DNA of 64,000 nucleotides from positions 356,810 to 420,809 of the forward strand of contig JBDXGZ010000023.1 in the NCBI GenBank assembly GCA_039989855.1. The letters are read 5' to 3'. The notes under the pieces are model-generated. The model made no database searches. It saw only the letters and a program-made list of their open reading frames with translations, and was not told where the DNA came from. A program made the translations under genes and the position numbers. Every line of letters begins with the position of its first letter. The stretch's first letter is position 1. Below are positions 35,101-43,560 of this stretch, in pieces. This stretch comes from CALFVT01 sp039989855 (GTDB taxonomy: Bacteria; Pseudomonadota; Alphaproteobacteria; Caulobacterales; Maricaulaceae).

Positions 35101-36333
35101 CTAATTACGATAGGGACGAAGCTCGTTGCGGGCAACCTGCATGCGGTGAACCGCGTCAGGGCCATCGGCAAAACGCAATGTTCGTAATTGTATCCACATC
35201 ATTGCCAGCGGCGTATCTTGTGACACACCTGTCCCACCCCACATTTGCATTGCTTCATCGACCACATGCAACGCCATTTGCGGCGCCGCTACTTTGATCT
35301 GCGAGATATAAGGAGCGGCGGCTTTTGGGTTACCCTGATCCATCATCCATGCGGCTTTGAGGCATAAGAGCCGCGCCTGTTCAATACGAATACGGCAGTC
35401 GGCTATAATGTCGTAATTTGCGCCAAGCTTTGCCAAAGGTTTCCCAAAGGCTGTGCGATTATAAGCCCGCTCACACATCAGCTCAAGCGCGCGCTCCGCC
35501 TGTCCAATAGCGCGCATACAATGATGAATACGGCCAGGTCCAAGACGACCTTGGCTGACTTCAAAACCGCGACCTTCACCCAGTAACAAGGCGGAGGCAG
35601 GAACGCGAACATTGGTAAAGCGAATGTGCATATGACCATGTGGTGCATCGTCATGACCAAACACCATCATGGGACGAAGGATTTCTATGCCAGGCGTATC
35701 AGCGGGTACAATAAACATGGAGTGTTGTTGATGACGTGTGCCTTCATCACGTCCTGCCGTTCGCGCCATCAGCACATAAACCTTACAACGCGGATCACCT
35801 GCACCTGACGACCAATATTTATCGCCGTTAAACACCCAATCATCACCGTCTCTAACAGCGGAAAACTCAAGATTAGTCGCATCAGATGAGGCGACATTAG
35901 GTTCCGTCATCAGATAAGCTGAACGGATTTCACCCTTAAGTAATGGCGCTAACCACTGTTCTTTATGCTCATCCGTACCGTAGCGTTCAAACACTTCCAT
36001 ATTACCTGTATCGGGCGCGCTACAATTAAATATTTCTGGTCCGAGCGTACACCAGCCCATTTGCTCGGCGAGGTAAGCATATTCGACTATGGACAGCCCG
36101 TAACCTTGCTCTGAGTCAGTTAGCCAGAAATTCCATAAATTCTTTTCACGGGCTTCAGCCTTTAGTATTTCACGAATTTCCACTTGGCGGTCTGTGAAGG
36201 CAAAACGCTCTCCGCCTTTCCCGACTTCAGAATGATATTCTTTATCTGCCTCTAAAATTTTATTTTGCATCATATCGCGAACTTGCGCATGAATAGGCTT
36301 AAGACGTTCTGAAATTCCAAGATCCATAGACAT
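35101..36333 (-). CDS. Acyl-CoA dehydrogenase, ACAD10/11-like
   Basis: FAD-dependent dehydrogenase of 410 aa. The blocks YLMTEPNVASSDATN, NGDKYWSSGAGDPRCK, FTNVRVPASALLLGEGRGF, GPGRIHHCMRAIG and RTAFGKPLAKLG resemble the dehydrogenase part of mammalian ACAD10/11 and of bacterial enzymes that accompany APH-like kinases. It would form the alpha-beta double bond after the hydroxyl of a 4-hydroxyacyl-CoA is phosphorylated and eliminated; that role is inferred from the operon. Last gene of a six-gene minus-strand operon, 11 bases after the next dehydrogenase. Confidence 0.88.
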   Translation of the reverse strand: MSMDLGISERLKPIHAQVRDMMQNKILEADKEYHSEVGKGGERFAFTDRQVEIREILKAEAREKNLWNFWLTDSEQGYGLSIVEYAYLAEQMGWCTLGPEIFNCSAPDTGNMEVFERYGTDEHKEQWLAPLLKGEIRSAYLMTEPNVASSDATNLEFSAVRDGDDWVFNGDKYWSSGAGDPRCKVYVLMARTAGRDEGTRHQQHSMFIVPADTPGIEILRPMMVFGHDDAPHGHMHIRFTNVRVPASALLLGEGRGFEVSQGRLGPGRIHHCMRAIGQAERALELMCERAYNRTAFGKPLAKLGANYDIIADCRIRIEQARLLCLKAAWMMDQGNPKAAAPYISQIKVAAPQMALHVVDEAMQMWGGTGVSQDTPLAMMWIQLRTLRFADGPDAVHRMQVARNELRPYRN

Positions 36334-36344
36334 ATTTTTTTCCT

Positions 36345-37469
36345 TTAATAACCGCGCATTTTACCAACTTGATCAAGCTGATAATGTTCATCTCCGAACA
36401 GCTCTTGGGCGACTCGAATCCGTTTTAAAAATAGACCAATATCATATTCGTCCGTCATGCCCACACCACCAAACATTTGAACGCCTTCCAGAGCCGTCAG
36501 TTTAGACACGCTACCAAGCTTAGCTTTCGCCATCGCCACAGCCATCGGAGCCTCCTCGCTTTTCGCATCAAGGGCTGTGAGCGCAGCTAACACAGCCGAG
36601 CGCGCAATCTCTAGCTCGCAATAAAGGTGCGACGCGCGGTGCTGCAAAGCTTGGAAACGGCCAATTTCTGTGCCGAATTGTTTGCGCTCTTTGAGATATT
36701 CCGTCGTAAGAGAAAACGCCTGCGTCCCTGCCCCCAAAAGTTCCGCTGCGACCACAGCGCGGCCTGCATTTAAAACTCCGTCAAGCACGTCTGCGCCTTG
36801 ATCAACCTCTCCAAGTACGGCGTCAGACGTCACATCAACATTATCAAAGTCAATCCGCGCCGCATTACGACTATCGACCATTATCGTACGTTCAGTTGAA
36901 ACGCCACTTGTTTTTGGATCAACGAGAAAAAGCGTCAACTTATCCTCAGATGTTTTCGCGGCGACAATCAGGTGATCAGCGATATGGCCGTCAACGACCA
37001 TAGATTTCTCCCCATTAAGCGTAAAGCCATTGCCTGAGCGGGTCGCCGTCATTTCAATCTTGTTAGGGTTATGTTTCACGCCTTCATCAACGGCGAGTGC
37101 CACGATGGTCGCACCCGACGCAATTTTTGGAAGCCATTCGGATTTTTGCGCGTCGCTCCCTGCCTCTTTCAAGGCTGTCGCCGCCAATATAGCAGAGGAC
37201 AAAAAGGGCGAGGCCGTAAGGTTCTTACCCATTTCCACCGCGATTAGTCCCGCCGCCATATGACCCATATCAACACCGCCGTGCTCTTCAGGGATAAGAA
37301 CGCCTGCAAAGCCCATCTCCGCCATCTCGGCCCAAAGCGCGCGATCAATACCGTCTTCAGCCCGTTCATCGCGGAGCTTACGTAACGCTTCAGTTGGCGC
37401 TTTTTCGTTCAAAAAACCTTCAGCGCTTTCGGCTAATAGCTTTTCATCATCATTTAAAACGAGAGCCAT
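36345..37469 (-). CDS. Acyl-CoA dehydrogenase, short subunit
   Basis: Protein of 374 aa with the acyl-CoA dehydrogenase fold: MGFAGVLIPEEHGGVDMGHMAAGLIAVEMG, a middle beta domain with NGEKSMVVDGHIADHLIVAA, and a C-terminal helical domain with KERKQFGTEIGRFQALQHRASHLY and FGGVGMTDEYDIGLFLKR. The shorter core and the adjacent dehydrogenase (gap of three bases) resemble paired ACADs that form heterotetramers in steroid or branched side-chain catabolism. Whether this subunit keeps the catalytic glutamate needs an alignment. Confidence 0.88.
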   Translation of the reverse strand: MALVLNDDEKLLAESAEGFLNEKAPTEALRKLRDERAEDGIDRALWAEMAEMGFAGVLIPEEHGGVDMGHMAAGLIAVEMGKNLTASPFLSSAILAATALKEAGSDAQKSEWLPKIASGATIVALAVDEGVKHNPNKIEMTATRSGNGFTLNGEKSMVVDGHIADHLIVAAKTSEDKLTLFLVDPKTSGVSTERTIMVDSRNAARIDFDNVDVTSDAVLGEVDQGADVLDGVLNAGRAVVAAELLGAGTQAFSLTTEYLKERKQFGTEIGRFQALQHRASHLYCELEIARSAVLAALTALDAKSEEAPMAVAMAKAKLGSVSKLTALEGVQMFGGVGMTDEYDIGLFLKRIRVAQELFGDEHYQLDQVGKMRGY

Positions 37470-37472
37470 GGC

Positions 37473-38648
37473 CTAGGCTCCCGGTAATTGAAGAATATGT
37501 TTAGATATAATATTGAGCTGCACTTCGGACGTTCCGCCCTCAATAGAGTTAGCCTTCGTCCGCAGCCATGTACGCGCAAGGCGGCCATCATTCGTGCGGT
37601 CCCCTTCCCATTCAAGCCCTTCATAACCAGAGCTATCCATCATGATTTCAAAGCGGCGCTTATTTAGCTCCGTCCCGTAATATTTGAGCATTGAGCTATC
37701 CGCCCCGAGGCTCGCGCCCGCTTTGGCTTCTCCGAGTTTACGGGCCATCGTTTGATTAAAGGCCCACTCATCCACTTCGGCCTGAAGGATTTTAGCGCGT
37801 AGAACGCTATCAGAGAGTTTCCCGTCCTCAAGTCCGAGCATTCCAGCCGCAATCTCGTGCATTGGACGGTTGACACCACCTATATCTCCGATCATTTCAC
37901 GTTCGTGAGTCAAAAGATATTTCGCAATAGACCAGCCTTTGTTGAGCTCCCCAATAAGGTTCTCTTTGAGGACTTTCACATCATCAAAAAAGGTTTCGCA
38001 AAAAGGTGATTTGCCCGAAATTAGTTTAATCGGCCGCGTCGTGACACCCGGCGTTTCCATATCAAATAACACAAAACTAATGCCGTGATGTTTCTTACCA
38101 GACCCGTCTGTGCGCACGAGGCAAAAAATCCAGTCGGCCTTATCCGCATAGGACGTCCAAACCTTTTGCCCGTTGACGATCCAGTGATCGCCCTTGTCCT
38201 CAGCCTTTGTCGCAAGCGACGCGAGGTCAGAGCCTGCATTGGGCTCTGAATAACCCTGACACCAACGGATTTCACCACGTACAATCGGCGGCAAGAATGT
38301 CTTCTTTTGCGCGTCCGTTCCAAATTTTAAAAGCGCTGGCCCTAGCATCCAGATACCAAAGCTCGACAGTGGAGCGCGTGCATTTATCCGCTTCATTTCC
38401 TTGGCGAGAATTTTCGCTTCGGGCTTAGATAAGCCCCCGCCGCCATATTCCTTTGGCCACGTCGGCGTTGTCCATCCCTTCGCGCCCATTCGCTCTAGCC
38501 ATATTTTCTGCGCTTCACTTTGGAACGTGAAGTTACGCCCACCCCAACAGGCATCCGCGTCGCTTTCAACAGGGAGGCGCATTTCTGTGGGACAATTTTG
38601 CTCAAGCCATGACCTGACATCCGATTGAAACTGTTTTAAATCGCTCAT
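37473..38648 (-). CDS. Acyl-CoA dehydrogenase, long subunit
   Basis: Protein of 391 aa: WPKEYGGGGLSKPEAKILAKEM near the N-terminus, WCQGYSEPNAGSDLASLATKAED in the middle with the FAD- and substrate-binding WxQGYSEPxAGSDLA pattern, NGQKVWTSYADKADWI, and a C-terminal segment with EGGTSEVQLNIISKHILQLPG, where the family's EGTSEIQ motif lies. It probably pairs with the short dehydrogenase that follows it. It starts eight bases after the kinase-like gene. Confidence 0.9.
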   Translation of the reverse strand: MSDLKQFQSDVRSWLEQNCPTEMRLPVESDADACWGGRNFTFQSEAQKIWLERMGAKGWTTPTWPKEYGGGGLSKPEAKILAKEMKRINARAPLSSFGIWMLGPALLKFGTDAQKKTFLPPIVRGEIRWCQGYSEPNAGSDLASLATKAEDKGDHWIVNGQKVWTSYADKADWIFCLVRTDGSGKKHHGISFVLFDMETPGVTTRPIKLISGKSPFCETFFDDVKVLKENLIGELNKGWSIAKYLLTHEREMIGDIGGVNRPMHEIAAGMLGLEDGKLSDSVLRAKILQAEVDEWAFNQTMARKLGEAKAGASLGADSSMLKYYGTELNKRRFEIMMDSSGYEGLEWEGDRTNDGRLARTWLRTKANSIEGGTSEVQLNIISKHILQLPGA

Positions 38649-38656
38649 AGTCTCTC

Positions 38657-39724
38657 TTATAATTTTCCAGAGTTAATTTTCAAACGCGCTAATTTGCCCA
38701 GCGCATCCGACATCATTCCGTATGATTTGAACTTCGGATTGTCGGTTTGCTTATGGTAATAGCGGAAGTATATTTGCTGCACGATAACCGCGAGACGCCA
38801 AATTCCGTAAACATAGTAAAATTGGAATTTGCTCTGATCAAGCGGGATTTGAGCCGTATAGAAGTCCAAAAACTCTTGGCGTGTCATCATGCCTGGGGCT
38901 GCGCAAGGCTGCCGTATCATTAGCTTCATAAAATCGGGATCATCCGCTTGAATCCAGTAAGACAGCGTATTGCCGAGATCCATCAATGGATCACCTAAGG
39001 CCGAAATTTCCCAATCTAAAATAGCCTTTATTTGTGTCGGATCATCAAGGTCAAGAATACAATTATCAATGCGAAAATCACCATGCAGCAAGCCCACGCC
39101 TTGCTCTCCGTCAGGGCGGTTATCTTCAAGCCATTGGCAAACATCTTCAAATTTTTCGATATCCTCTGTCCACGCCTTAGTGAAGCGTTTATTCCAACCA
39201 AAAACTTGACGATCTACATATCCGTCAGGCTTGCCGAAATCGCCGAGACCAATGGCCTTATAATCAACTTTATGAAGGTCGATCAGGCGCTGAACAAATG
39301 TTTCATTAAGTTTACTGGCCTCACTTGCGCCCCACCCCCACTCTAACGGAATATCCGTGTGGATAAGGTGTCCTTCAGTGCGTTCCATAAGATAAAACTC
39401 TGCCCCGATGTGGCTATCATCATCCGTATAAAGCAAGGTTTTTGGGACATAAGGATAGGCAGGTTGTAGTGCCGTTTGAATACGGTACTCGCGGTTCATA
39501 TCGTGACCGCCTTTAGGGATATAGCCAAAGGGCGGACGGCGTAGCACATAGCGCTGCTCTTCATAATCAACGGCGTAGGTCAGGTTTGACGCGCCGCTGG
39601 AATATTGCGTGACCTTTGGCATAGATTTTATATCAGGTCGCTTAGCTTTGATGAGCACGTCAACCGCGCTGATATTTAACTCTTCACCATCTCTTACGGG
39701 AACTGTAGGATTATTAGAGCTCAT
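38657..39724 (-). CDS. APH-family kinase of the acyl-CoA operon
   Basis: Protein of 355 aa with the aminoglycoside-phosphotransferase fold: an ATP-lobe RPPFGYIPKGGHDMNREYRI region, the Brenner motif LLHGDFRIDNCILD with the catalytic Asp, and the metal motif AILDWEISALGDPLMDLG. Relatives include the N-terminal kinase domain of ACAD10/11 and LvaA of the levulinic acid pathway, which phosphorylate 4-hydroxyacyl-CoA. Adjacent dehydrogenases and SDRs support this role over drug resistance. Its ATG overlaps the upstream SDR stop by one base. Confidence 0.85.
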   Translation of the reverse strand: MSSNNPTVPVRDGEELNISAVDVLIKAKRPDIKSMPKVTQYSSGASNLTYAVDYEEQRYVLRRPPFGYIPKGGHDMNREYRIQTALQPAYPYVPKTLLYTDDDSHIGAEFYLMERTEGHLIHTDIPLEWGWGASEASKLNETFVQRLIDLHKVDYKAIGLGDFGKPDGYVDRQVFGWNKRFTKAWTEDIEKFEDVCQWLEDNRPDGEQGVGLLHGDFRIDNCILDLDDPTQIKAILDWEISALGDPLMDLGNTLSYWIQADDPDFMKLMIRQPCAAPGMMTRQEFLDFYTAQIPLDQSKFQFYYVYGIWRLAVIVQQIYFRYYHKQTDNPKFKSYGMMSDALGKLARLKINSGKL

Positions 39725-40482
39725 TAAATCACTGCGCCGCCGTCAACAACCATGCCTTGGCCTGTGAAATAGCTGGATTCATCAGACACCATATAGAGGA
39801 TAGCCCCAACCATTTCTTCAGGTTGCGCCATGCGTTTGAGGGAGAGATTCATATTAATATAAGTTTCCATGATCGGATTATCCTTCAAGCCTGCAGCGAG
39901 TTTCGTATCCGTAAAACCAGGTAGCAACGCATTGACACGCACACCTTGCTGCGAATATTCTTTGGCAAAGCCTTTAGTCATATTGATAACGCCTGCTTTG
40001 GTCATGCCGTAAACAACTCGCAAAAGACCCGGCTGAATTCCGTCGATAGATGCGACGTTTACAACAGAGCCGCCGCCCGCTTCAATCATCATCGGAATAG
40101 CTTTAGCCGTCAGGTAGAATGGCCCTTTAAGATTGACCTCCATCGTTTTGTCATAGGCCCACTCAGGCGTTTCGTGCGCAGGGCCAAAATAAGGATTGGT
40201 CGCACCATTATTAATCAGAATATGCAGACCGCCGTGATTTTTCTTAATCGCAGCAAGCACATCATCATGGGTATCAATTTCACCGAGGTGAAGTGTCATC
40301 GCTTCGGCCTTTAAACCCTTGGCGCGAATATCATCAGCGACTTTTTCGCAAGCTTCTAATTTACGGCTCGTACAAATGACGGTTGCACCATGTTCAGCAA
40401 GCCCGTGAGCCGTCGCCTCACCTATCCCGCGCGACGCGCCTGCAACGAGGGCGACTTTTCCAGTTAAATCAAAACGGGCCAT
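39724..40482 (-). CDS. SDR-family oxidoreductase
   Basis: Classical short-chain dehydrogenase of about 252 aa. It has the cofactor motif VAGASRGIGEATA, the NNGATNPY motif at the end of strand beta-4, and the catalytic Ser (VNVASIDG), Tyr and Lys in YGMTKAG. Loop residues suggest NAD(P) binding. The ATG at 40482 (MARFDLTGK) has a GAGGAACGC site and is preferred to the frame to 40500. It likely interconverts a hydroxy- and ketoacyl-CoA in the operon pathway. Confidence 0.9.
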   Translation of the reverse strand: MARFDLTGKVALVAGASRGIGEATAHGLAEHGATVICTSRKLEACEKVADDIRAKGLKAEAMTLHLGEIDTHDDVLAAIKKNHGGLHILINNGATNPYFGPAHETPEWAYDKTMEVNLKGPFYLTAKAIPMMIEAGGGSVVNVASIDGIQPGLLRVVYGMTKAGVINMTKGFAKEYSQQGVRVNALLPGFTDTKLAAGLKDNPIMETYINMNLSLKRMAQPEEMVGAILYMVSDESSYFTGQGMVVDGGAVI

Positions 40483-40518
40483 ATGCGTTCCTCTATTCAT
40501 GTTAATTCAAGTGGTTAT

Positions 40519-41295
40519 TTATAAGGGCAGATTCTCTTTAGCCAAAGTTTGCCGGTATTTAGCCATACCACGAAGCCAACCTGTATGGTCTTTAGCCCGA
40601 CCAATGGCGTAACCTTGCACATCATTATGTGGCAAGACAAGGAATTCATCCGCTTTTATCGCGGCTAAAAGTGCAGAGGAAACATCATACGGCTCGAGTA
40701 ATTGTCCTTGACCCTCTTTTGAAAACACCATGTCTTTGGTCATATTTGTCTTCACATATTGCGGACAAATACAATTGACTTTCACGCCGTCATCCGCGTG
40801 AGCAATGGAGATACTATCCGCTAAAGCGACCGCCGCATGTTTCGTCACCGAATAGCTTGCGCTTCCAACTTGATTAAGCAAGCCTGCCGCAGAGGCTGTA
40901 ATGATAAAGCGGCCACGTTTTTCAGACGCCCAACGCGGCATCAAGCGGCGCACTGCATAGAGGCTGCTCATGACATTAATCTGCCAGCTTAGCTCCCACT
41001 GTTTATTACTCGCGCCGCCTACATAGCGTCCATCAGGAAATCCAACGCCTGCATTAGACACGTAAACATCTATAGGACCAAGCTCCGTTTCGACGGCGTC
41101 AATAAAGGCGACAACATTTTCTTCCTTAGAGACATCGCACATATAAGCTTTCGCGCCAATTTCTGCGGCTGTTGCATCGGGAGAGGTTCGATCACTGATG
41201 GCGACTTTGGCCCCTTGGGAGATAAACATCTCTGCTACCGCGCGGCCAATACCGCCTGAGGCTCCCGTAATGGCAACTATTTGATTGTCAAACAT
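40519..41295 (-). CDS. SDR-family oxidoreductase
   Basis: Short-chain dehydrogenase of 258 aa with the cofactor motif ITGASGGIGRAVA, the structural VSNAGVGFPDG, and the catalytic Tyr-Lys in YSVTKHAAVALA. VNCICPQYVKTNM follows the active site. First gene of the six-gene operon, 36 bases before the second SDR. The presence of two SDRs suggests distinct steps or stereochemistry; the substrate is not deducible. Confidence 0.9.
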   Translation of the reverse strand: MFDNQIVAITGASGGIGRAVAEMFISQGAKVAISDRTSPDATAAEIGAKAYMCDVSKEENVVAFIDAVETELGPIDVYVSNAGVGFPDGRYVGGASNKQWELSWQINVMSSLYAVRRLMPRWASEKRGRFIITASAAGLLNQVGSASYSVTKHAAVALADSISIAHADDGVKVNCICPQYVKTNMTKDMVFSKEGQGQLLEPYDVSSALLAAIKADEFLVLPHNDVQGYAIGRAKDHTGWLRGMAKYRQTLAKENLPL

Positions 41296-41404
41296 ATCAT
41301 TCCCGTCTTTATTATTCTCTATAGGGTCAGCGCATATTTGATATGCAACAAATTGCGCATAGGTGCAACTTCATTTATATATAGGCCCTATGCAGGAGGC
41401 GAGG

Positions 41405-42574
41405 ATGGAACCGGCAGATAAGAATTCGGATATTGAACATATAGCCCCGCTCGAGGCGGATAATATTCCCAATTACAATCAGGCTCATTATTGCTTCTCT
41501 TGTGACGAACCTATCCTTGGAGCGTTCTGTATGGCCTGCGGGCAAAAGAACGATAATTTTCGCCGCGGAATTTTTAGCCTGATATGGGAACTCATATCAT
41601 CTATTACCGCCATAGAAGGACGTATTTGGCGCACATGGCGCAGCATGCTGTTTCAACCGGGGCGCGTTGCGCGGGAATATGCCAATGGACGTAGAATCCA
41701 TTGGTCTTCTCCCATTCGCGTATATCTGGCCATGAGCATTTTACTCTTTGCCTTCATGGGCATAACCAAGACGCACCTTTTCGGGATCGATGTCAACGTA
41801 ACGCCAGAAGACGGGATCGAAGTAACGGAAACCGCCCCTAATGCTGAAGACTTAGATATAAAATTTTCGACCTTTTGGTTTCCACGCCAGAAAGATATTG
41901 ACGCAAGAAATGCAGATAAGAATTTCAAGCTGATACAGATAAAACTAAACTCTTATAAAGACGCATTGGATAATCCAAATATCTTGATAGTAAACCCTGA
42001 AGATGATCCTGTCCTCTCTCCGAATGAACAAGAAAAGGTAAAGGTTGCTAAGGAAGAGATTGCTGACGCGACTGAAGGTGAAAGCTTAAAGATTGATGAT
42101 TTCAATATTGAAATCAACAACCGAAAAGTTGATAGTACGAAAGCTATTGAACAATTTATACGTTTTACTCGCAATCCTGTTGAGGCTACGAATAGCTTTA
42201 ATAAATGGCTTCCACGACTCATATTTATCATGATGCCATTCACCGTTTTATTTTCAGCGCTATTCATACGAGGGCACGAGAATGCAATGCTCTATGACCA
42301 CCTCATTCACGCTGCTTATATTCATGCGGTTGCTTTTTTCTTCCTCTTACTTGGCGTTGCGCTCTCACCTGTCATCGCTAGTAGCTGGTTATTTAATATA
42401 CTTATCATTCTTCTTCTTATTTACCTACCACTTAGCTTGAAACGTATGTTCAATCGAGGATGGCTAAAAACCATCTGGACATCATACGGTGTTGGCTTAT
42501 TCTACCTCTTCTTCCTCATCATCGGCCTTTCAATTGCTATCATTGTTGAACTTGGCAAAACTATTACAGTCTAA
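41405..42574 (+). CDS. DUF3667 membrane protein
   Basis: About 389 aa. An N-terminal treble-clef-like zinc site (CFSCDEPILGAFCMACGQK) leads to the family pattern EGRIWRTWRSMLFQPGRVAREYANGRRIHWSSPIRVYL, where PGxxxxEYxxGxRxxYxxP is conserved in DUF3667. One membrane helix follows, then an acidic soluble insert (about residues 130-285), then four more helices. The ATG at 41405 has AGGAGG eight bases upstream and is preferred to earlier ATGs. Function is unknown. Its stop overlaps the opposite stop of the holin-like gene (CTAA). Confidence 0.85.
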   Translation: MEPADKNSDIEHIAPLEADNIPNYNQAHYCFSCDEPILGAFCMACGQKNDNFRRGIFSLIWELISSITAIEGRIWRTWRSMLFQPGRVAREYANGRRIHWSSPIRVYLAMSILLFAFMGITKTHLFGIDVNVTPEDGIEVTETAPNAEDLDIKFSTFWFPRQKDIDARNADKNFKLIQIKLNSYKDALDNPNILIVNPEDDPVLSPNEQEKVKVAKEEIADATEGESLKIDDFNIEINNRKVDSTKAIEQFIRFTRNPVEATNSFNKWLPRLIFIMMPFTVLFSALFIRGHENAMLYDHLIHAAYIHAVAFFFLLLGVALSPVIASSWLFNILIILLLIYLPLSLKRMFNRGWLKTIWTSYGVGLFYLFFLIIGLSIAIIVELGKTITV

Positions 42575-43044
42575 CCTTGGCCGCCCAAGGACGTCATAGG
42601 CTTGGGGGCGCGGTCTCCAAACCACCACAATGTTGCCGCGGAGGCCGCGAAGACTGCCGCGTCAACAATAGCGCCGTTCTTAGTCACATGGAAAATCCAA
42701 GCGGTAATCGCCCATAAAAACAGTGTCAACACAGGCCGAACAAGGCGAAGTAAATTAATCACCCATTGGCTAGCACGACCAATAGCCGCTTCCGCTTTAA
42801 TAGAGGCTTCAAGCCCCTTCCATGACCCTGCCTGCGCCGCTAAGGCTAACTCAAGTTCTGTCTCTTGCACGCGCGCCTGCATTTGTAGCTCATGAAGTTT
42901 ATATTCATGTAGCCAGCGTTGTTGTTCCTGATTAAAGGCTAATTTGCGTTCAAAATAACCCGCAACGCGCCCCATGACGGTGCCAACAATCCCAAAGACA
43001 CCACCTGCAGCCGCATCCAAACCTAATCCAAAAATGTCTGCCAT
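42571..43044 (-). CDS. Three-helix holin-like protein
   Basis: About 157 aa. It has an N-terminal Gly/Ala-rich hydrophobic segment (GLGLDAAAGGVFGIVGTVMG), a charged coiled coil (EQQRWLHEYKLHELQMQARVQETEL), and two C-terminal membrane helices around VINLLRLVRPVLTLFLWAI and AAVFAASAATLWWFG. The layout and the RPVLT stretch resemble phage and gene-transfer-agent holins. The ATG at 43044 lies inside the end of the lysin gene, overlapping by 22 bases, so the two are coupled. No other phage gene is near. Confidence 0.6.
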   Translation of the reverse strand: MADIFGLGLDAAAGGVFGIVGTVMGRVAGYFERKLAFNQEQQRWLHEYKLHELQMQARVQETELELALAAQAGSWKGLEASIKAEAAIGRASQWVINLLRLVRPVLTLFLWAITAWIFHVTKNGAIVDAAVFAASAATLWWFGDRAPKPMTSLGGQG

Positions 43045-43460
43045 GTTTTTTTCGCTTTCTCGGAGCCATACCAAAAACGCGGCCGCCCCATATCAAGATG
43101 AAGAAATGTTCTGTAATAACCAAAGCCAGTGAAGCCAGCCTCACGACAGCTCGCCACAAGTTCACTACGATCATGTGTTGAGAGCGCGACATCAACGGCC
43201 ATACCTAAATGTTGGGATAAGGGCGCCCCACCGACGCGCGCATTATGCAAAGCGCAACGGTGACCCGACAAAATTCTCATGCTGCGGTGCATATGGTCAC
43301 GCACGGCCTGCAGAGCATCAAGAAAGTCTATATCATGAACATATTCGCCACAATGCCGACAGGAGAGCTCGGCACGTGAAAAATTGGGCCAACGGGCTTC
43401 ATCCCAAATTACAGAGGAACCACCGTTAAAGAGCCATAGATTTAAATCCACTTTGGTCAT
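43023..43460 (-). CDS. M15-type peptidoglycan peptidase (endolysin-like)
   Basis: Protein of 145 aa of the peptidase M15 family. The zinc-site blocks SGHRCALHNARVGG, SQHLGMAVDV (His and Asp ligands) and FLHLDMG (His ligand) are all present, so it should be active as an LD- or D-Ala-D-Ala-type peptidase. It has no signal peptide, as in phage endolysins that need a holin. An N-terminal pair of cysteines (SCRHCGEY) may bind metal too. It is coupled to the holin-like gene, so a lysis role is likely. Confidence 0.78.
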   Translation of the reverse strand: MTKVDLNLWLFNGGSSVIWDEARWPNFSRAELSCRHCGEYVHDIDFLDALQAVRDHMHRSMRILSGHRCALHNARVGGAPLSQHLGMAVDVALSTHDRSELVASCREAGFTGFGYYRTFLHLDMGRPRFWYGSEKAKKTWQTFLD

Positions 43461-43507
43461 AAGGCCTATAGCTTATAGGCTCGAATAAGAGCGTGGATTT
43501 ATCTCAT

Positions 43508-43545
43508 AAAAAAACCCGCAAAGCTTAGCCTTGCGGGTTAAAAAA
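43508..43545. terminator. Bidirectional terminator
   Basis: AACCCGCAA (43513-43521) and TTGCGGGTT (43531-43539) form a perfect 9-base stem flanked by A/T runs on both sides, so it can terminate in both directions. On the minus strand it ends the DUF2853/OmpA transcript and insulates the lysin gene. Confidence 0.85.
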
Positions 43546-43560
43546 TCAAAGTTGGATATA

